A stretch of 64,000 bases of DNA from Coccinella septempunctata. Lineage: Eukaryota; Arthropoda; Insecta; Coleoptera; Coccinellidae. The translations under genes and the position numbers were made by a program. The notes beneath the pieces are model-generated. The model did not search any database, was not told the origin of the DNA, and worked only from the letters and a program-made list of their open reading frames with translations. Positions 47,599-57,404 of this stretch are shown here, piece after piece. Location: contig NC_058191.1 in NCBI RefSeq assembly GCF_907165205.1, forward strand, positions 24,446,064 through 24,510,063. Direction: 5' to 3'. Positions within the stretch are counted from its first letter, which is position 1. Each line of letters opens with the position of its first letter.

Positions 47599-47736
47599 AT
47601 GCGATATGTGTTTGCATCAGCCTCTCACAAGTTTCTAGGAGCAGCGGTTCTAGCATTTTATCTTCAAGTTAACTTTGCATATACTCTACCTGAAGATGCG
47701 ACGATACTCTTGAAATCGGAAGACGACAATCTCCAA
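47599..47736 (+). CDS. Mip: Mip coding exon 1 (signal peptide)
   Basis: Forty-six codons, MRYVFASASHKF to SEDDNLQ. Hydrophobic core GAAVLAFYLQVNFA gives a signal peptide, probably cut near NFAYT. Preceded by a polypyrimidine tract and CAG, followed by GTAAGTG. Confidence 0.93.
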
Positions 47737-50700
47737 GTAAGTGAATTGAAATTTGCTCTCATCAATCTGATAGGTGGGGGGAAAAGAAATCCATTATTTT
47801 TGAAGTGAATATTATTTTGGACTTACACACGGACTTTGGGGGTGAATCAAGATTTGTTCAAATGTGCGTTACGGCCGAATGAAACGAACTATGAAAACAA
47901 TGAAAATTGGTTGCGAGAGCCTCTTTGTTCCATCAGAAAAACAGACGGATAGAATAATGAATTTCAATGAGAAGAGTTGTAACAGTGAAATAGGCCACGA
48001 AGTGAAACTACATTGTCTGAACAACAGTGATAAATGCATTCAATGTGAGTTGACCAATAACTATGATTTGTATGCACAGTGCATGAATCGTACAAGTTAA
48101 ATGAGAAAAGCAGAATTAATTAATCTAAGAAATGCTAGAATATTACAAAATGAAATGAGAAGATCAAAATTAATCAATAAAATGAGAAAAACAATCATAC
48201 TTATTCTGAGAAGAGCAAGAACCATTACGTTGATCTTAGAGAGTGCTAAATTCTATCACTGAATACAATCACTGAATCAAGAGTACTAAGAAATAACCAC
48301 TAATCGTTGGTTTCGAGAAGTGCAGAAGGCTGAAAACTAACTTGTATATCTAGCAAGATGATGAATAAACGTGAAAATGTATCATGAGAATAATTACAAT
48401 GAGTAGATCATACCAATTGAGTGGGCACGGTTATCACAGCAGGCCTTTCAGGGTGGAGCCAAAGACGAGAGACTATCAACCAATACCATGGTTTACCATT
48501 GATCAATGAACCATAGTAGAGAAGTAAACATCGTGTTCTGAAGGAAAACAACTAAATCCAGAGTCCACCCTGAAGAACATGAGGATTCATTAAACTGAAA
48601 CTAGACAACAGAATTACGACAAATGTACGTAAGAGGTGAACATCAGAGTTGTCTTGAAAAATAGAATAAACTGTTTCCGCAGGGAAACTTATTTCAATCT
48701 AATAACATGATAACTTCATTCATTGTTTGGAAATAATAGTAAGTATTTATTAAAATTTCTACATAATGATTTTCCAAGAAAGAAGCGATAGGTTCGTGGA
48801 AACTGAAAAGGGATATGGAAACCCTCGATTGCAATTGATCTATAGACAACGTGAGAAAACTGCATTCGTAGTTCTGTATATTGTAATTCCTTCTCTAGCA
48901 TTCATATTCAATTCATTGTTCGTATTGGAAATTCAATGAATGACTTCTCTTCCTCTGAAGCAAAATTAACATTAAAGTTCCCAGTTAAGATGGCAGGCTT
49001 TTTATCCTCATCAGATCCACTGATTACAGTAACCACTGGTGTGTACAGCACTTAAACTTGAATGAATGAAGGTGCTCATATCTGCAACAGCTACCTGGTG
49101 ATACGTGATACATAGATACAGGCCAAGAGGATTGCCCATTTTCCATAATATAATGAGCTGCACACATTTCGCCAATTTCTGAGGGGTTTCTCTCATCGTT
49201 ACAACCATAATATCAGCAGTAATGCGATGCATTACATCATTAGAATTTTGGTAAAATGTAACTCCTTCAGTCCTAACATGAGATCGTTCGATATGACATT
49301 TGCAATTTTGTAATGTGAAATGATTCAATTTTGAGCCAAGATTCAGAATAGAGTAAGATATTTCACTCGTTGTGAAATCCTCAACATATGAGCGGATAAA
49401 CTCTATGACAATTTACGAAGAAGGGAGATAAGCCTCTCTTACCTATACCGATCATCTCCATTGGAAGAAGAAGCGGGGCCACTCATTGAATACTTAAAAC
49501 GATGGTTTCGAGTATGAATACGAAGTTAAAAAAGTAACGAAAAGAAATGGAACTACGATTGATGCAGTTTCAGCACGTTTTTTTATAATAATAATTGTGA
49601 TTGTATGCGATAAATAGTTATTTTCCTATCAAGTGCGGAAAGTGATACTTGCCCGCACGAAACTGCCGTTGCCCGAACGATGCGAAGCAGAGTTCGGGTA
49701 AGCAGTTGAGTGCGGGCAAGACACTTTCCGCAAGAGTTAGGAACAATATTTTTTCTACAAGCGCTTGAAATATATAAATATATCAATTGCACGATACAGA
49801 TCATATCTCATTTGATTAATTCATATAAAATGACAGACGTAATTCTGCATGTCGTTACCATGGGTTACTCATCGTTGACGTTCGGTGCATAGAGACATGA
49901 TAGAATTTAATTTATTCTATAAGATTTGCGTGCGGGAAAGAAATAGCAGGCGTTTTTCCCGCACGTTTTGGAGAAGTGACTCTTTGCAACTTGAAATGCG
50001 TGCGGGAAAAAGGTTGAATGCGCACGCTTGTAGAAAAAATAAGTTATCGCAGTTGTTTATCATAAATGGATTTATGCCTGCATTTACGGCCAAAGAGGTT
50101 TCACTTATATCGCGTGGCTTTGCACGCATCAATTTTTTTGCGAACTTCAAGACTTGATTTGACGTGTTTTGGATTGTGCGATTTGAGTCAACGATGCACC
50201 GTTTTGACAGGCTACTTCAACAATCTTATAGGAAGAACGCAAAGTTTGGGTAGATCAGGTTGATGTTCGAGGAGGCCATACTCTTTACTGAACTTAATTT
50301 TTTGGGTTAATTGATTTTGTACTTCAAACATTAATAAAAGATTTTCATCTAAAGCTGTGAAATGAGCAAAAAAATAAGTTAGACGAGTTAATTTTCAGAA
50401 CGACCTAAAAATTTTTCCTTAAATATTGAGCGAACAAGAGTTTAACTTGTTCTGAACTTGATTATTTGTTCATTCCAGACCGACACAGACATGGTTAAGA
50501 AAAACTGGGACAAGAACCTTAAAATGTGGGGGAAAAGGGCTTGGTCCAATCTTCACGGTGGTTGGGGCATCAAAAGAAGTATACCTGAAGATTCTGAACA
50601 AGATATTGTGATAGCTGACAAACGATCCTGGGAAAATTTGAGGGTAGGTAAATTAACAAAGTAAGAGAAAACAATTCAAATGACTAACATCATTCTTCAT

Positions 50701-53700
50701 CGAATATTGTAACATTATCAGGATGGTATGCACAAAATTCGTTTAGAAACATGTTCCAATAGAAATTTTTATAGAACACAATAAGACCTCAATCTCGATA
50801 GCTTCCTAAGAAGGCTTGAATGAGGTCGGTGGATAACCAATGCAGTTTCATTTCGTAAAACTGAAGTGTTTATTATCTAACCGAACTAAAAAAGGAAATT
50901 TCTAAGCTACAACCAAGTGAAAAAAATGTACATCACCTAATCAATTCGTCTTAATACAGGCATTTGTTGCTACAATCTCCTATAAATATCTAAACAATAT
51001 TATTGACAAAAAATATCTCTGGAAAAAATTGATGCAACGATAGAGAAAAACAGCAAGAAACCACATTTTGAACAAACTCGTAGAAGCAATGATACTGATC
51101 CCTAAGTGTTGATTGAATTAAAATTTAATTTAACAATTATTTATATGGGCTAGACAGGGACTTGGCTAGGGGATGGCAATGTAGGCAGTTTCCTAGGGGG
51201 CTTAGAATTGTGAGGGGCATTTTGAGTTTGTAGTCTTGTAGTATTAGTAGTAAGCAAATGCAATTCAGTTGGAAACAAGAAGAATACCGTCTTCAAGTAT
51301 TGAAACCCTTCCTCACGGCCAAATCGTATCTCGAATTACAGTAAAAGACGCAGAGCATTAAAGATGCCGCTTTCTTATCATAAATTTATAAACGTGTGTG
51401 CTGCATACATACCTAATACTTACAAATTTCCGACCATTTTTAAATAGTTTTTAAAGAATGAAATGCTAAGCGACCAAAACTGAAATCATATTGTTGGCTC
51501 AATACTTCGCACGATAGGCAGAGGCCCGGCAAACATCGATTTGCCTACCCTACGCTGCTGTTTTTATTCGGGATATCACGAATCACTTTCTATCGTTTGC
51601 GGTCGAGATCATATTTGTTTCTCGTCCAGCGTCTTTTTCAGTTGGAGTCATCTGTGTTTTTATTTGTAAATAGAATATTGTTTTCGTACCTTGGCGCGTA
51701 ACGTAAAGGGTAAGTGGTCGGTAAATTTCTCTCGAAAATTATGGCTAATCGTTTGATTCCACTCTTAGAAAAGCTATTACCTGAATCCCAGTGCGGATTT
51801 CGACCCAAACGAGGTACGCAGTGAACTCTAAAAGAACTGGAAGGGCCTCTTAGGAACCGAAATACGACGAAAAGTGTGTCCAACTGAGACGGAAGATGGA
51901 AGACCATCTCTTTCTAATGGTTCGGCAACCAATTGAATAACCGCATCAGACGTCGGACGCAGCAGTCGTCTCACTTCAACGCCCCGAGTTGTTTTTTTTT
52001 ACATCGTTATAAACCAATTGACAGAGCGCAGAGAGAGATAGATTGCTCTACATCTTCTCTTTCAGTCTTCCTCAGTTTGCCTGCATCGAGATTCCGTTCC
52101 AGTTCTTTTAGAGTTCAATGGAGGTACGGTGGACCTAATTTTTACTCTGCGACAGCTGCAAGAGGAGGCCCGTGAACAACAATCAAGGATCTATACAGCC
52201 TACATCGGTAAAGCCTTCGACTCGAAAAATTCGTAGCAGTGTGTAAAAGCCTCCATACCAACCAACCTCTAGAATACTGCATAATGGCTCTACAACCGAC
52301 CATTACTTAACCAACCCTGGAATAAAACAAGGCTGCGTGTTAGCGCCTTTACTGTTCAATATTTTCGCCATAGCTGTCTCGATAATTGGTGATATGAGTA
52401 TGCCTGTAAGAGCTGTTGGAAAAAGATTCAGATTTGAAGAAGGCATGTTTAACCTGAAGCGCCTTAGAACGAAAACCCTTACAAAGTTTATCACGGAACA
52501 ATATATGCTGACGACTGCGCACTAATCGCTAGAAGCTCATAAGAGGATCTACAGATAATGTTGGACACCTATAAACATATATACGAAGCTTTAGGCCTCA
52601 GACTCAATATCGACAAAACCAAAATCCTGGTAAGTCCTCCAGAAAGCCTTCAAACAGATATCAGCCTGGAGGATGAAACTCTAGAACAGGTTGGCAGTTC
52701 GAATACTTCGGAAACTTCATAAATACTAGGGCTAACCTACCACAACCGTCTCAATTCGGCATCACGGGCATTCTGGAATAAGTTGAAGGACAGAGTGTTT
52801 CATACCACGACCCCCATCTGAAGACCAAGACAAAGCCACTGCTGCTCCCAACGCTACTTTACGAAAGCAAAAGCTGGACGCCCTACAGGCGACATATTAC
52901 CTAAACAGCTTGAACAAACTCAACAACGTCATCTAAGACAAATATGAAATAACGCACATCCAGCACATCATATGGTTCCACAAAGTTTCAAATGCAGAAG
53001 TCTTGCAGTGCCCGAGTTGCATAAGAAGTGAGACTCAAGTAACGAGGGCCCGACTCAGATGGAGCGGCCACATTCTGGGGATGCAAGACGCAAGACTCCC
53101 CAAAATTCACAGAGGGAGCTCGGAAACCAGGAAGCCAGTATAAGCGGTTCAAGGATATACTGCATCAATCCCTGAACTGAACTGAACTGGTAACAGCTTG
53201 CGTTAAGCTGAATTCACAATCAATTCGCGGGCCGAAGTGCACTTCGGCACGAAATTTACCATTCGCAATAATCTTGGAACCAAATTCTCAAATGAATCAA
53301 AAATGTAACTGATCAAAACATAAGCATCAGCATCATCTATAGCCGGCACGAAATTCCTTGCCGAAGTGATAGTTTGCAACTTGCAAGAAATTTTGTCTTG
53401 AATTTCATTGTGAATGGTAACGGAGAACGCCATCTGCTAAGCTTCCGTGCCGAAGTGCACTTCGGCCCGTGAATTGATTGTGAAAGTAGCTTTAGGTTGC
53501 GGCCAGATCTGCTTGATGACTATCCATGCCCGGAGTGTGGAAGGATCCGTAGGTCACGGTTGGGTCCCTTCAGTCACAGTAGGGCACACAGTCGCAAGTA
53601 GACCTAAGAAATTATAAGATATCGATTGAAATTTATTTTGGGAGGATTTTGCATCTCTTCACAAACCTTTTAGGGCTTTCACTCCCAATCTCTGAAACAA

Positions 53701-56700
53701 AATCAATTAAAAATGAAATCAAAGATTTCATTTTTAATTGATTTTGTTTCAGAGATTGGGAGTGAAAGCCCTAAAAGGTTTGTGAAGAAATTATAAGTTT
53801 GATCGCACCGGTAGTTTTGTTTCTGAGTCTTTTGTAGATTTTTTCTCGATAACGGGATACAGCAATGATGATGATGAAGTGGTTTGATCGTTTCCTCTAG
53901 AGTTACATATTTCTGTACGTGAGGAAAATAGCCTCAAATCAGGCTAAACAATTTGTGGCTTCTTATGAAACTCTGGACGTAATTGATTTGTTGATTGATG
54001 CGGTGAAAGGTTTAACACACGAGAGGATGGGTTCATTTTCAACTCTTAATCATAACCACCCATAACATCCTGTATAAACAGGAATTATATGGTAATATAA
54101 TATTGAATTTTTCAGAGTGGTTGGGGGAAGAGAAACGACTTCATGGAAGATGTATTATCCCAAGAGCCAATGATGACCAGGCTTGAAACTGACTATCCTG
54201 ATAGTGATAACCTAGAATACAATGAAGATGAAAAAAGAAGCTGGAGTCAATTGAACCATGGTTGGGGCAAGCGCAATAAGTGGTCCGAATTCAGAGGTAA
54301 ATTTAGAACACATGTTCAGATTTACAGGAAAACCCGATGATAATTATGTTTATCTTAACATGTCAGGTTATTCTGTAAAAATAAATTGTACCTACTTATG
54401 CGATGCTAGTCAAAATTTGAATGCAGGTGTCTTTAATTTTTAAATCATGGTCATGATTGTTTTAACATATACAGGGTGACAATTTGAAAACTTGCCAGTC
54501 CAATTATATCACGACAAGGATGATTTCAGAGAAAATGCCGGAACAGTTCAATTCTTATTCGGAGGGGGACATATGGTTCTAGTAGAATTGTAAGTCAAAA
54601 TCTCCTCAATCTTAGGTGTAGGGGTTGTCATCTCTAAATTCTTAATAGTGAATAGGAGGGTGAGCAATACCTCAATTGGAAGACAATAGAATTATGTAGA
54701 AATGTAGAGGGACATATATACAGTCTTCCAATTGAGTTTTAGCTCACCCTCTATTCCCTATGAAGAATTTAGGGGTGATAGCCTCAACACTATGATGGGC
54801 TTTTTCTCACCCTGGACGCTCCTTACCTTTGCTCGGGCGCCAGTGGGGCAATCAGTGGAACCCCACGTCTCTCACAGAATCTCCAAAGAATTAGAGAGCC
54901 CGGGTCTATCCGAGATCTAAGGAACTAGACTTGAATGATCAGTGGAGAAGGGTAGCAGTGAAAACTGGGGTGGTAGCGTCTTCTTGGTCTCTGCTTTTTG
55001 ATGGTTTTTAATCGTTCAAAAAGAGTACCTACCTCTTCTGACAAAAATGTAGCTCTAACTGATTTAAGGAACTGTCTCTCACTGGCAAAAATAACTGGCA
55101 ACAAAATAAACGTTCAGTCCTTTATTCCTACTGGATTAAATTATATACAGAAATGTACAAGTAATAACAAATATTGATGTCACCTGGCGTCCTGGTCGGT
55201 GTGGGGGCGGCTGATGAAATACGGTATCTCCAGGAAAATACGGTTGAAAAAGACGGTAAATACGGTTAAATTTTGTACGGTCACTCCAGAGGAGTACGGT
55301 GGAAATAGACGGTAATTACGGATAACTTTTGAAATGCTGGCAAGTCACTTCCTCTGTCGGCGGATATCGGTACGGTGGCTGGTCTCAGTTCAATTGCAGT
55401 GCACCCTGTCTCTCGCTCTCTTTCTTTCTCTGTTAGCCTCTGTCGGCGGAAATCGATACCGTGGCTGGTCTCAGTCCAATTGCAGTGCACCCTGTCTCTC
55501 TCTCTCTCTATCTCTCTCTGTGGCCTCAAAATGGCTGCCAGACAGCAGGTCGGAAGGAGCTGTCAACCTGTAACTTGATCCATCGGAAGTCGGCAATATA
55601 TTAACAAAATATAAGCACCAAAAATACGGTAGGAACACCAAGTCCTCCGGGGACCCAACGGCGGTCGAACGGACGCGAATGGCCGTCACTCTACTCAGCC
55701 TACGATCACTAGGTCAAGTTTAAAAGGTAGGTAAGTATTCTCATCCACTCCAACGGACTAAAGACAGGGGAAAATAGCCCTCAGGTATGCACTACGTAAG
55801 GAACAACAATGCTACAAGCGACTTGCCTTAAACTTTCGAACTTCCTGACGTAATTTCCAACTCAAGGCAATAACACCTTACGCACTTTTCTCGGCAGCTC
55901 GATCTCCACTTACTCCCTCTTGACCTTCAGCGCCGCGCGTCGAAGAAGTACCCCTCTCCTCGGAAAATTTGCTCCACTATGGGTAACTCATTTCCCCACC
56001 GGATCTACTGAAATTGTTCGGTCAATCAGCTGGTTCGGAAAGATTCGGAAACGACTGAAAACTGAAGAGAATGAAGAATGGAACAAGTTGAAAGACCTTT
56101 TTCGAGTCAGAAGAAGTACGGTTGAACGAAAAGAATTCTAAAATATATGAATTGTGAAAACAAAAGACATATACGGTTTCAGCTACAAATATGAGACTGT
56201 TCGGTGGGAAACAATGACATAATATGAATCGGTAAAGCCCCCCTATAATAATATAACAAAATATTTCGATTGTCAGGTCCTATTATGAAAGTATCAGTGA
56301 AGAAATTTCCTTTTGTGGCGGAGCGAAAATCTGCCTCGTCACAACACCTAGGTTTGTGGAGCTTTCGGCTTACAATTTTGCTCAAAATATGTCCCCCTCC
56401 CTTTAAAAATTGACCTGTTCCGGCTTTTTCTTTGAAAACATCCTTGTCGAGACATAATTGGCCTGGCAAGTTTTAAAATTGTCACCTCCTGTAACTACAA
56501 GGAATCAATAAAAATTTGCAAACCATAATATTCATGTGGAGGGACAAGTGATCTTTCACTTGATGTAAATCTCACACCCTATTCCATATTAAGAATTATG
56601 GGGTGATAGCCCCTACACCTAGAGTTGAGGAGATTTCGGATTACAATTCTGCTCAAAATAATTCCCCCTCCGAATAAAAATTGACCTGTTTCGGCATTTT

Positions 56701-56946
56701 GTCTGAAAAAATCCTTGTCGCAACATAATTGGCCTGGCAAGTTTTTAAAGTGTCACCCTGTAGTGTATCGTATAGAATAACACTGAAGTGTCACAACTAT
56801 AAATCAGCATTTCAAACATATGTTTTCATTTGACAGATTTGTTTGTTTTTCCAGGTGCTTGGGGTAAGCGTAGACCTGATCCAGCTTGGAACAATCTCAA
56901 AGGAATATGGGGAAAAAGGAACTACAACGACAACGTCATGATCTAA
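47599..56946 (+). CDS. Mip: Myoinhibitory peptide (allatostatin-B) precursor, 4 coding exons, 191 aa
   Basis: Secreted neuropeptide precursor. Exons: 47599-47736, 50479-50643, 54116-54296, 56855-56946; all junctions are GT-AG and phases agree (0, 0, 1). The signal peptide (residues 1 to about 28) is followed by an acidic spacer. Six W(X6)W repeats lie between dibasic sites: NWDKNLKMW, AWSNLHGGW, SWENLRSGW, SWSQLNHGW, NKWSEFRGAW, DPAWNNLKGIW. Five are followed by GKR, the amidation and cleavage signal; repeat 2 has GIKR, so normal amidation is doubtful. W(X6)W-amide peptides are the insect MIP/AST-B family, acting in other insects on the sex-peptide/MIP receptor to inhibit muscle and endocrine activity. 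Repeats 3 and 5 are split by introns 2 and 3. An acceptor (AG at 47592-47593) only five bases before the ATG implies an upstream untranslated exon outside what I could identify. Introns 1-3 are full of transposons. Confidence 0.95.
47737..50478 (+). other. Mip intron 1, with dispersed repeat and hairpin
   Basis: GT-AG, 2742 bp. It holds a hairpin/repeat at 49595-50060. The remainder has no recognised content, although a minus-strand frame of 105 codons (49011-49328) is open without a known family. Additional Mip exons were looked for (WGKR-type motifs) and not found. Confidence 0.7.
49595..50060. repeat. Dispersed repeat with strong hairpin (partner at 25495-25805)
   Basis: 49634-49732 folds into a hairpin with TGCGGAAAGTG, CTTGCCCGCAC and CCCGAAC on the left arm paired to complements on the right. 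The downstream part (49780-50045) is collinear with 25495-25805 and carries GTGCGGGAAA motifs in both orientations. Non-coding; type unknown. Confidence 0.7.
50479..50643 (+). CDS. Mip: Mip coding exon 2 (repeats 1, 2 and first part of 3)
   Basis: Fifty-five codons from TDTDMVKK to SWENLR. Peptides: NWDKNLKMW then GKR, AWSNLHGGW then GIKR, spacer SIPEDSEQDIVIADKR, and SWENLR, whose last part (SGW) is in exon 3. CAG acceptor at 50476-50478; GTAGGT donor at 50644. Confidence 0.94.
51155..51480. mobile_element. Truncated hAT relative of the 30.6-kb element
   Basis: Begins CAGGGACTTGGCTAGG and continues collinear with 30638-30930 (AGGGGCATTTTGAG, AAATGCAATTCAGT and similar words). No right end or target duplication found. 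It lies in Mip intron 2. Confidence 0.55.
51819..52120. mobile_element. hAT-type miniature element (302 bp) nested in LINE copy C
   Basis: Ends CAGTGAACTCTAAAAGAACT and complement of CATTGAACTCTAAAAGAACT. Exact 8-bp duplication GAGGTACG at 51811-51818 and 52121-52128. Removing it with one target copy joins the LINE frame as RPKRGT-VDLIFTLRQL, which confirms the boundaries. Confidence 0.93.
53203..53433 (-). CDS. 76-codon frame of the 286-bp element, copy 1
   Basis: Reads MAFSVTIHNEIQDKISCKLQ through PAIDDADAYVLISYIFDSF to ARELIVNSA. No known domain. It is identical to the frame at 63545-63775 except two residues (N/Y and S/A). Because the copies are so alike, an open frame could persist without selection. 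The TAA stop is the complement of the TTA target duplication. Confidence 0.4.
   Translation of the reverse strand: MAFSVTIHNEIQDKISCKLQTITSARNFVPAIDDADAYVLISYIFDSFENLVPRLLRMVNFVPKCTSARELIVNSA
53206..53491 (-). mobile_element. 286-bp TWA-targeting miniature element, copy 1
   Basis: Inverted ends AGCT, then ATTCACAATCAATTC (with variants), then CGGGCCGAAGTGCACTTCGG. TTA on both sides (53203-53205 and 53492-53494), the PIF/Harbinger-type 3-bp target. It is the reverse complement of 63487-63772 with about five differences in 286 bp. Each end contains the perfect palindrome CCGAAGTGCACTTCGG. It encodes a 76-codon frame on the minus strand whose stop codon lies in the target site. Confidence 0.92.
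53619..53784. mobile_element. Penelope-like insertion with perfect 65-bp inverted repeat
   Basis: Inserted in LINE copy C with an exact 13-bp duplication AAGAAATTATAAG (53606-53618 and 53785-53797). The sequence 53656-53720 and 53724-53788 are perfect reverse complements around AAA. The homologous single-copy sequence is at about 40355-40450. Long variable target duplication plus a terminal inversion is compatible with target-primed reverse transcription by a Penelope-like element. Confidence 0.8.
54116..54296 (+). CDS. Mip: Mip coding exon 3 (end of repeat 3, repeat 4, most of repeat 5)
   Basis: Starts SGWGKR (completing repeat 3), then an acidic spacer NDFMEDVLSQEP to YNEDEKR, then SWSQLNHGW with GKR, then NKWSEFR plus one base of the next Gly codon. 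TTTTTCAG acceptor, GTAAAT donor. Confidence 0.94.
54793..56345 (-). mobile_element. Insertion inside the family B element, possibly LTR-retrotransposon-derived
   Basis: The host element resumes across it with CAACAC repeated on both sides (about 54787-54792 and 56341-56346). The insertion is more GC-rich than its surroundings. On the minus strand TGGCGCCCGAGC occurs at about 54832-54843, resembling a tRNA-Lys-type primer-binding site, which suggests most of 54845-56340 is a minus-strand LTR with a scrap of internal sequence. It contains two ~85-bp direct repeats (55352-55436 and 55437-55520). Class is inference. Confidence 0.4.
55352..55520. repeat. Two tandem ~85-bp units with CT-rich ends
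   Basis: CCTCTGTCGGCGGA, GTGGCTGGTCTCAGT and AATTGCAGTGCACCCTGTCT occur twice, each time ending in a CTCTCT-rich run. Confidence 0.85.
56855..56946 (+). CDS. Mip: Mip coding exon 4 (end of repeat 5, repeat 6, stop)
   Basis: Completes NKWSEFRGAW with GKR, then RPDPAWNNLKGIW with GKR, and a tail NYNDNVMI before TAA at 56944-56946. TTTTTCCAG acceptor. No canonical AATAAA was seen in the following 200 bp; variants such as AATACAA occur near 57112. Confidence 0.94.
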
Positions 56947-57238
56947 AAATTCGAATGGCCACTACAAAAATTGGGTTTCAATTGTTCATAATACCTACCT
57001 AAAAATTGGATGAATGTATGACGATGTATCATAATATCAGATTCAATATGTTTTTAACTTTCCGAAGTTTGTTGTATATTTTTGAAAAGATTTATAATTA
57101 TATGCATACATAATACAATTATAATCGGAGTACTAAGGGTTGTGTATTGACTTTCGTTAGGAAACAAAAAATATATGGTAAGCAGTAAAAGTATTTTTCA
57201 GTAAACCTCGACAAAAACGACGAAATCGAAAAAATTAT

Positions 57239-57404
57239 TTACTCGATAAAAAATAATGTGAACAGAGAGGACAATGATAATTCGCAAGATTCATACTTCA
57301 ACTCACAGGAATGGTTTCTTTTTCCATGTTCTTCCGCTAGCAATAACGCTGAAAAAACTGATTCGTCTTCACTGTCCATAACATCGAAATTTCCTTGGGA
57401 AGGA
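57239..57404 (-). CDS. DM4/DM12 gene, last exon
   Basis: Acceptor TGTTTCAG; encodes (T)PSQGNFDVMDSEDESVF, ALLLAEEHGKRNHSCELKY and SLSSLFTLFFIE, stop TAA at 57241-57239. The frame match to the middle exon and the family layout support it. Confidence 0.85.

Larger units (their letters stand above)
51710..53880 (+). pseudogene. LINE copy C: longest reverse-transcriptase copy, in Mip intron 2
   Basis: Motifs in order: MANRLIPLLEKLLPESQCGF (51741), an interrupting hAT miniature element (51819-52120), RQLQEEAREQQSRIYTAYI (from 52145), PGIKQGCVLAPLLFNIFAIA (52316), YADDCALIAR (52505, catalytic Asp pair), LNIDKTKILVSPPE, LPTLLYES-type sequence, IRRSRLGPFSHSRAHSRK (53545), then a tail of ATGATGATGA at about 53865. 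Stops and frameshifts throughout. It also carries the 286-bp Harbinger-type element (53206-53491) and a Penelope-like insertion (53619-53784). Family shared with 13 and 41 kb. Confidence 0.85.
54474..56761. mobile_element. CAGGGTGACAATTTG family element (family B) in Mip intron 3
   Basis: Left end CAGGGTGACAATTTGAAAAC after TA (54472-54473); right end complement of CAGGGTGACACTTTAAAAAC followed by TA. Inside are repeated inverted blocks such as TTTAGGGGTGATAG and ACCTAGGTTTG. A foreign insertion of about 1.55 kb interrupts it at 54793-56340. A second member is at 34264-35018. Non-coding. Confidence 0.8.

Noticed and set aside
47864..48100. 78-codon frame with several Cys in Mip intron 1
   Set aside because: No splice-consistent link to Mip, no WGKR motif and no recognised domain.
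49011..49328. 105-codon minus-strand frame in Mip intron 1
   Set aside because: No family was recognised and no other coding evidence seen; left as a note in the intron entry.
55281..55578. Overlapping Ser- and Arg-rich frames on both strands
   Set aside because: They arise from the CT-rich tandem repeat inside the GC-richer insertion.
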